This document shows, piece after piece, positions 56,800 to 64,000 of a stretch of 64,000 nt of DNA. Under the pieces are notes generated by a model. That model saw only the letters and a list, made by a program, of their open reading frames with translations, had not been told where the DNA came from and ran no database searches. The stretch comes from Peromyscus leucopus (lineage: Eukaryota > Chordata > Mammalia > Rodentia > Cricetidae): NCBI RefSeq assembly GCF_004664715.2, contig NC_051070.1:70002200-70066199 (forward strand), written 5' to 3'. Numbering within the stretch: position 1 is the stretch's first letter; each line of letters starts with the position of its first letter. Made by a program: the position numbers and the translations under genes.

Positions 56800-58428
56800 A
56801 TTTCAGCTTCCATTTGTGCAACAGATAATATAGTAAACCAAAATTTAGGGAATAAGGTCATTAAAATATGAAACTATTGCTACAGCCCAGTGTATTGGCT
56901 GGGAAGACTTATGGTGTTATATCAGGCAATGTCCAAATGATCAAACTGTATTGAAATGACCATGAAAAAGTAGAGAAGGAAAACAGATTGTAATCCATAT
57001 TATTTACAGGTATTTATTTAATGCTAGGTCCTGTCTGACTATGGGACAGTGCTTGAAGGGAGAAGTGAAGATTAAGAAATAATAGATATGAAAAATAGAG
57101 ATGTATGATGTAAAAGAAAAAGACAGAGACAGAATAGCATCGGGAAGACTCTGGGTCAATACCACAGTTGCCCTGAGTTTCTTCCTCATGGGCTTTTTAT
57201 ACACCAGCAAGAGGAGAGGCAAAAGACCTTCCCCTTTCAAGGTCATCATGGTTCAAGGTACAAAGTACAAACAAGTGTAAATACCTCCTTAATTCTCAAA
57301 ACATCTAGTATCCTTGAAGTATTTTGGCCTTAACATCCTATTATGCAGCCTTGTGGGGCAAAACAAGCTCAGACTCTCTGATCTTGAGTCAAGATGGAAT
57401 AAGGGCACATTATAGAGTCTCTGTGAGCCTCCACAATTTAATGCCTTATTTTCCCTTTTTCTGGATCATATTTCAGAATATTAAAAATATTTAATTCACT
57501 AGTTTGTTCTTCTCAAAACATTTATCGAGAACAACTTCACTGTCTTGACACTGTGTTCTGTATCACAACAGAGAGTCAGAGACAGGCTGCAGGTGCCAAG
57601 AACAGAAAGTATGAGGGTAGGAGGAGATTGACTGAATAGCTGAACTTTGGAGCAAGGTCTGTGTCCCTATCAATAATCATCTCCATTACTTTTTAGTCTG
57701 ATTCAAGTTCATTATAAGCATGTGTCTGCTGTTATCCTTGCATTCTCTGTGTCTGTTAAAGTGTAAGGCAGCAGGAACAGAGTTCTGATCTCCTTTCTCT
57801 GTTTTGTACACAGAGATCAGGAACTCTGTCACCACTGATGTGTGACCCCATACAAATAAGTTAGGCATTGTACAGTATTTCCTGCTTTGTATGCCTTTTT
57901 CACAGGGCACTCCATATAACCCCAAATCAGTATGGCTGTGTATTACATCTCCATCCTGTCTTGGAAGTCTTTGACAGCCTCTGTGTACATGCCCAATGTA
58001 AGACCACAGGGTGGAGCTGAGCATTTGAGGTCTTCTCTGCTCTGGTCAAGCATCCAACTCAAAAACTCAAAGTTAATAACTGTTACACCCTTATGCTTCC
58101 GAAACAGAATAAGGTATATGGATATAAGGACACTCTGAGACAACATACTGCCTGTCCCATGGTCACTTGTACAAGTCAATAAATTATCATTAGGGTTCCT
58201 GAGCTGAAATATGGCCATTACCTTTTTAGTGTAATTCATAAATACATAAACTATCCAATTGACAATGTCATGTTTATGATTCTGTTTTGAGGTTTACAAA
58301 TCTGGGAACCATTTCTAATCATCAAACAGTCTTCCCACTCATAGAGAGCCGCCCAAAAACCATGACATGATCCAAGCTGCTGTGGGACCTGAAGAGATAT
58401 GTCTGTCTTCTCATAAAATTGCTTTCTT
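56800..58428. other. Unassigned sequence; possible old LTR near 57000-57430
   Basis: 57000-57430 has LTR-like composition, but no edges were found. Two overlapping minus-strand frames (112 and 98 codons, 57686-58239) have no recognised domain. Confidence 0.4.
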
Positions 58429-58580
58429 GCCGGGCGGTGGTGGCGCACGCCTTTAATCCCAGCACTCGGGAGGCAGAGGCAGGCGGATCTCTGTGAGTTC
58501 GAGGCCAGCCTGGGCTACCAAGTGAGTTCCAGGAAAGGCGCAAAGCTACACAGAGAAATCCTGTCTTGAAAAACCAAAAT
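58429..58580 (+). repeat. B1 SINE, full-length
   Basis: GCCGGGCGGTGGTGGCGCAC to CTTGAAAAACCAAAA. Little poly-A and no obvious duplication. Frames over it are not genes. Confidence 0.93.
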
Positions 58581-59261
58581 CTTATTACTATTTCACACCC
58601 AAACCATTTTCTACTACTGTGTCGACAAACTTTAAACATTCTTGACTGAAATGAGCATTACAAAAGGAGTCTGAAGACCCCACAGGGTGAGTCCAGTCTC
58701 TCTCCCTCTTCTCCTGTTGCTTTCCTTTGTTTCTCACAATGAGTTCAACCCAAATCCTTGTACATGTTAGCCAAGTTCTCCACCTGGGGTGCTAGCCCTG
58801 AGCCCGTAGATCACATGTGAAACACAGGGACACTGCCTGCTGGGAAAGGGGTGTGAAAGAGAAACAAGAAGAGATAAATACAAATTCATATAGCTAAATT
58901 ATAACAAGCTGTGTACACGTACAGATTCATGTTTACGTACACAGATATGCACATTTTCTATTATATAAAGTCAAATTTTATCTATTAATGTTAAAACAAT
59001 ATTGCACATACATTTTTTCTTTCACCTATTTTTCAGTTTTATTAATTGATGTCTTTGCCTCATTTCAATAAATTAACTCAATGTTAGCCACTCATCTAAT
59101 GTCTGAGTAAATCATTTTAAGTATTTAATGAATCCAATTCTAATTTTTAATCATGATTTTTATGCTTTCACATTTATCAATGCCACTTTCATGCTTTTTT
59201 TTCAAAGATGTGTTCTGTTTCTATTCTCATTTCTTGAATTATATATTTAATATATATTATT
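58581..59261. other. Unassigned sequence
   Basis: A/T-rich; nothing recognised. Confidence 0.5.
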
Positions 59262-59350
59262 CTTTTTGAGACAGGGCCTCACTATGTAGTCTGGACAGCT
59301 CTTGCACTGGTGAGCCTCTAGTCTCAGCTTCCTAGTGCTGTGATTATGGT
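59262..59350 (-). repeat. Old B1/PB1-like fragment, antisense
   Basis: TTTTTGAGACAGGGCCTCAC, TATGTAGTCTGG and TCCTAGTGCTGTGATTA. Confidence 0.6.
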
Positions 59351-59689
59351 TTTATTTCATTTTCCTTATCCTTATTAATTGGCCACTAAGGAAGTCTGCC
59401 CAAGATGGACTTTTTTTTTTTAACATTCTGGCTTTGAGAATATACGTTTGTATGCTCTTTCCCTCTCTTCCCAGCTTGCCATCTATTTTTATCATGGGGG
59501 CACTATATAGAGACAGCCTCATTCATCACTCTGCGTCTCTCAGAACACAGTCATACATGGCTGCATCTCTCTGGTTCACCTGAGGCAGGCTCAGCTTCCT
59601 GGACTTTGTGCCTGGAATATTTGAGAAGCTGTTCATATCATTTGTCACAGGGCTCTCGTATCCTTGAATTGGAAAATTCCATCTTTTAA

Positions 59690-60040
59690 AAATTATTTAT
59701 TTATGTGTTTTGACAATTTCATACTTATATACAACATAGTGTGATCATATTCACCTGTCAGTATCCCTTATCCCCTTCCACTCCTATTGATCATTGCTTC
59801 CTCCCCAATAGTTCCCTCCTAGTTCTCCATTCATATGTTTTTTTGATCCATTGACTTTAATGAAGTTGTTTGCATGAGCATGGGTAGAGCGGCTATTTAG
59901 TGTTGTATGGGCAGCTTACTAGTGATTATACCACTTAAGAACGTGGCACCCTCCACTCCCTAGGCAATCATGATCTACCAATAGCTCCTAGGGAGAGGGT
60001 AGAGTCTCATGAACCCCTTCCACATCCATGATGGAGTGTT
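59690..60040 (-). repeat. L1 3' UTR, antisense
   Basis: TTGACAATTTCATACTTATA, AGCATGGGTAGAGCGGC and CCAATAGCTCCTAGGGAGAG. Confidence 0.72.
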
Positions 60041-60364
60041 GAAGAGCTCAGCCTCTTAGAGGCTTGGGCAGCTAACCACAGCCATGTATGAAATTACAGA
60101 GAAGGGCCACAGAAAGAACAGGACTGTGAATGTGCAGTCCCAGGAGACAAACACAGTAAGTAGGTTTGCTGTTTGATGTTTCCTGGAGCAGAAACTGCAT
60201 TGGAATATTGAGACTTGTCTTCTATGGAATATATGACCTCAGATGATATATGTCCTAAAATCTGGCCTGTTAAGGAAAGAAAAAGGTAAGAAGGGAAATC
60301 TGCACTCAAATGTTCCAGGGAGTCACTTCAGGACAAAGGGACATCTCAAAGAAGCAAGTCTTCT

Positions 60365-60530
60365 TAGGCTGTGGTTGTGCACCCCTTTAATCTCAGCATT
60401 CAGGAGGCAGAGGCAGGGGGATCTCTGTGAGTTTGAGGCCAGCCTGGTCTACAGAGTGAGTTCCAGGATGGCCAGAGCTACACAGAGAAACCCTGTTTCA
60501 AAAAACAAAACAAAAAAAAAGCAAGTATTT
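60365..60530 (+). repeat. B1 SINE
   Basis: GGCTGTGGTTGTGCACCCCT to TTTCAAAAAACAAAAC. An AAGCAAGT match on both sides (60353-60360 and about 60529-60536) suggests a diverged target duplication. Open frames here are translated SINE. Confidence 0.9.
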
Positions 60531-63069
60531 CAGGCTCTCATACCCCATACATGTCTCCACAGGATTTCACACATTCCCTGTTATACCTGCACTCACAGGG
60601 CTTTGCACAGGCATAGGGCTTTTTAAAGCATCTAGACTCTGTTATCCTTTCTTGACTGTTATCCCTTAAGTGAGCTCAAATTCCACCCTGACTTTTGCTT
60701 CTATCACTGAATTTTCTCCAGAATTCTTTCTTGCCGGGCCCTATAAATATGTCTTTGATAATATATGGTACACCACAGTCCTTTTCTAATTCTGACATTA
60801 CAGCTTACCAGGGAAGAGCCTGCTGCTACAGAAAGTGACCATTGGAGAGATAAGTCCCCAGAAGCTGTTCAGGCGGAGGTCTGAATGAATGAAAATTCAA
60901 GAGTACCGGAATAAACTGCCAGTTGTCACCTTTCATTTGTGTAGAGGCTCGCCTGCTGAATAATGGGAACATTTATTCCCCCCCTGTCCTCTCATACCAG
61001 TTGGCTTGAATACTTTCTTGAGAATAAAGAGGAAACTGCACCAAGAATGTACAGAAGCAAGGATGTGACTGCAGTTTATGATCAGGGATGTGTCAGGATG
61101 GAAGAGAAATGATTTCCTGTTTCATCAGCCTGAGAAGAAAAGAAGAAGCTGTAAAGCACATGACTTTTACAGCCTTGGAGAGGGAAGTGGACCAGGTCTG
61201 AGGAACAAATCAATCAAAGGTTAGAGGTGCTGTTGCAGGCTCCCTTCCATCGGATTTGCAGCCCAGCCTCCACAGACAGCAGGGAATGCATCTAGCCGTG
61301 TAATTGGATCCCCGAGATAATACATGTTCTGTGGCTTCACAATGCTCCCCGGTTTCTTCTTTCCCTGAACCCTCTTCCATTTTGCTCATCCTTTACTCTA
61401 AGTATATGTGTGAAAGACAACAAACACCTCAGTGACATCACAAATTGAGAACACTGGGATGAAATTGTTTCCCCACAGATAAACAAAACAAAACAAAAAC
61501 CTCAGCTCTCTTTTCATAAGGTACTGGGTGTGTTATCATGAGCTTCTGCTTCCTTATCTTTAAGAATTTATTAGATGTTTACATTAAGCTAGGGTAGAAT
61601 CTAGGTGCTCTAACCTCATTTCCACGTTAGAACATTGAAAGCAACTGTTAATGGGGTAGAATCATGATGATGGATGGAATTCCGAGTATACGGATGGAAT
61701 TCTGAGCTTTGAATGTTCACCACCTCCTACTGTAATTCAGTTGATAGAACTGAGAGTCAGGTGTAATGTCTATCCAATACCTAAACATATTCTCCTAGGT
61801 GACTCCTGGCACTTTATTTACCAGGAGTTACTTGTACTTTTCTTGGCATAACTAAATAATACTGCACATGTAGGTAGTATTTCATAATACATGTTTCACA
61901 GTGAGTGTATGGCAAGAAACATAGTACACACAAAAGGTGAGAGAATATAGGAAAGCAAGAAATTGTCAGAGATGGCTGAAGTGAATACTTTCTATAAGAT
62001 AAAGCTTAGACTTGACCTTTCTTTTTTAAAACTTACGTATTAATGTTTTTCAAACGATAATAGGCTATTTCTTAGAGCAATTTTAGGTTAACAGAAAAAC
62101 TGAGCACCAAGTAGAAGGAGTTCTGATGCACTCCCTCCCTACCCACACACAGCAATTGATTTTTACACCCAGATCAAACAAAATAAAAAGAAGCGGAACA
62201 CCTTGCTGTCACACCTTCAATGTCGCTGACAGTTAACAGAGGTGTCATCATGTTCTTGCATTGTCATATTGAATTCAATAAAGTTATGGGGACCATGGGA
62301 ACATTGAGATGGGAAGGGCTACACACACCTTACACGCCTCCATTCTGCCTCTTCAGCTCCTCCACAGGCTGGTCCCTACTGCGGTTCACCCAGCCTCACC
62401 ATTTGTTCTTAGGCTTGACCCATTGTGTACTTGAGTAGTTTTGAGCTTATTTGTTCGCAGGCATGGAAAACATAGTGGAAATGTTCCAGTAACAATCAGG
62501 CCCCACCTTGTGTGAAAACATGCAGATGCTCTATGAAGTTCTCTCTGATGTCCTTTGCCTAGTGAAATTCATCACATACATAAAAGCATTCATTTGTGGC
62601 AGATTGTCTCTGTAATTGGCAGTTTAAAGCAGATGAAAAAGCAAAGTTCTCTTATATCCTCTCTGAGTTCATGACCACACAAGAAAACCCACAGCCTGCT
62701 CTGGAATCATACACTTATCATACTTGTTAATATTATTGATTTGTGTCCACAATTTTATTACCCACTTTCTGTTTTTAAGCTATCATTTTATTAAATGATT
62801 AATAAATTAATTAAATTAAATGTATCCATTTACTTCTTTTCCTCTTTTTTCTTTACTTATCACCCATCTACCCACTTTTTTCCTCCTCCCCCACCCTGCT
62901 CCTGATCCCACTAGTTTCATACAGTTTTAAGTATCTATATAAAATCTAGCACCCACAAATAGAAGTGATATTTATCTTTCTGAATATGGTTTACTTTTGA
63001 ATATGATGAACCTGAATCTTCTGCCTTTAGTTACTTTTCTTTCTTTCTTTTCAACTATATGAAGCTATT
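60531..63069. other. Unassigned sequence with possible old L1 patch
   Basis: 62035-62460 resembles an old L1 3' region (GAGCAATTTTAGGTTAACAG). The rest has no recognised repeat or gene. Confidence 0.45.
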
Positions 63070-63619
63070 TTTAATTTTATTTTTTATATAAATTTATTTA
63101 TTTTACATCCTGGCCTCAGTTTCCCCTCCCTCCTCTCCTCCCAGCCCCCTCTGTTCCTACCCCCTAATCCATCCTTCCTCTGTTTCTGTTTAAGAGAGGG
63201 CGGGTCTCCCATGAATATCAACAAAACATGGTATATCAAGTTGCAGTAAGACTAAGCACCTCCCTGTTATTAATACTGGGCAAGGTGACTTAATATGAGG
63301 AATAGGGTACCAAAAGCCAGTAGAAGAGTTGGAGACAGCCTCTGTTCCCTATGTTAGGTGTCCCACAAGAGGACCAAGCTTCACAACTGTAACATATATG
63401 CAGAGTGACTAGGTCAGTCCCATGCACGCTCCCTGTTGTGGGTTTAGTCTCTGTGAGCCTGTATGAGCCCAGGTTAGTTGATTCTGTGGGTTTTTCTCTG
63501 GTGTCCTTGACCCCTCTGGTTCCTACAATCCTTTCTCCTCCTCTTCTGTGGGATTCCCTGAACTCCCACCTAATGTTTGGCTGTGGGTCTGCATCTATTT
63601 CCATCAGTTGTTAGATGAA
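63070..63619 (-). repeat. L1 3' end, antisense
   Basis: TATTTTACATCCTGGCCTCA, GTTTCCCCTCCCTCCTCTCC and TGCATCTATTTCCATCAG are standard antisense Lx/L1. A 104-codon frame here is non-genic. Confidence 0.75.
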
Positions 63620-64000
63620 GCCTTTCTGACTGCTGTGATAAAACACTGTGACCATGGCAACAGAAGGAAGGGTGTATTGGAGGTCTAGTGTTCTAAAGTG
63701 ATGAGTCCACCACCATACGGCAAGGAGTATGGCAGCAGAGAGGCAAACATGGTTCTGGAGCTGAGAGCTCTGAGAGCTTATCCCCAGTCCACAAACAGGA
63801 AACAGAGATCACAACGGGAATGGCAGGAGGGCTTTGGAACCTCAAAGCCTTCATCTGATGACACATCTCCAACAAGGCTACATCTCCTACTAATTTCAAA
63901 ACAACTTCACCAACTAGGGACCAAGTCTTCAAACATATGAGCCTATGGGAGCTATTCTCATTCAGAACAGCACATTCTATTCATTGGCCCCCATAGCCTC
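63620..64000 (-). repeat. Dispersed rodent repeat, family U, antisense copy cut by the window end
   Basis: GACTGCTGTGATAAAACACTG at the start, then CAACAAGGCTACATCTCC. It sits in an antisense L1 tail. The right edge may extend beyond the window. Confidence 0.68.

Noticed and set aside
57686..58239. Two overlapping minus frames (112 and 98 codons) suggestive of a decayed gene
   Set aside because: No family recognised and the frames conflict. A protein search could reopen this.
42011..64000. Search for further V segments upstream of the TRAV27-like gene
   Set aside because: No YFCA/YYCA-type Cys motif followed by a heptamer-23-nonamer was found on either strand by eye. Strongly decayed pseudogenes could be missed.

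Overview
This window is nuclear DNA from a muroid rodent. It carries B1, B2/B3 and B4 SINEs, Lx-type L1 tails, many (CA)n tracts and a young betaretrovirus-like provirus. The B1 copies end in a cricetid-style 3' half (AAAGCTACACAGAGAAACCC then poly-A), so I infer a hamster, vole or deer-mouse relative. There is no bacterial-type gene content; most listed open frames are chance frames in repeats.

The host genes are two T-cell receptor alpha variable (TRAV) segments on the minus strand. A TRAV27-like gene (41119-41843) lies upstream in transcription and a TRAV29/DV5-like gene (26040-26533) lies 15 kb downstream. Each has a leader exon with a canonical GTAAGT donor, a V exon with the expected Cys/Trp/Cys framework, and a 3' recombination signal with a 23-bp spacer. 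The order TRAV27 then TRAV29/DV5 is the human order, so this is the 5'/middle part of a TRA/TRD locus.

The second major element is a nearly complete class II endogenous retrovirus, minus strand, 14708-23358. It has a perfect 6-bp target duplication, TG...CA LTRs, a Lys-type primer-binding site, a polypurine tract, an open gag, a textbook -1 frameshift signal, and pro-pol in the -1 frame. RT is broken by two small frame lesions, and no env or dUTPase is visible. Gag has an unusual N-terminal hydrophobic anchor in place of a normal matrix region. Its U3 holds an 81-bp unit containing a B1 SINE 5' end; that unit is present once in the 5' LTR and three times in the 3' LTR.

Layout: 1-14.7 kb, repeats (B1, B3, B4, L1, and at least four LTR-like insertions, two of one family with perfect 6-bp duplications); 14.7-23.4 kb, the provirus; 23.4-26.0 kb, short repeats; 26.0-26.5 kb, TRAV29-like; 26.6-41.0 kb, L1 tails, SINEs and a nested composite repeat inside an L1; 41.1-41.8 kb, TRAV27-like; 42-45 kb, sequence with no recognised repeat; 45-64 kb, L1/HAL1-like fragments, one more solo LTR nested in L1, SINEs and microsatellites. 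The TRAV genes would act by RAG-mediated joining to downstream J (or D-delta) segments outside this window.
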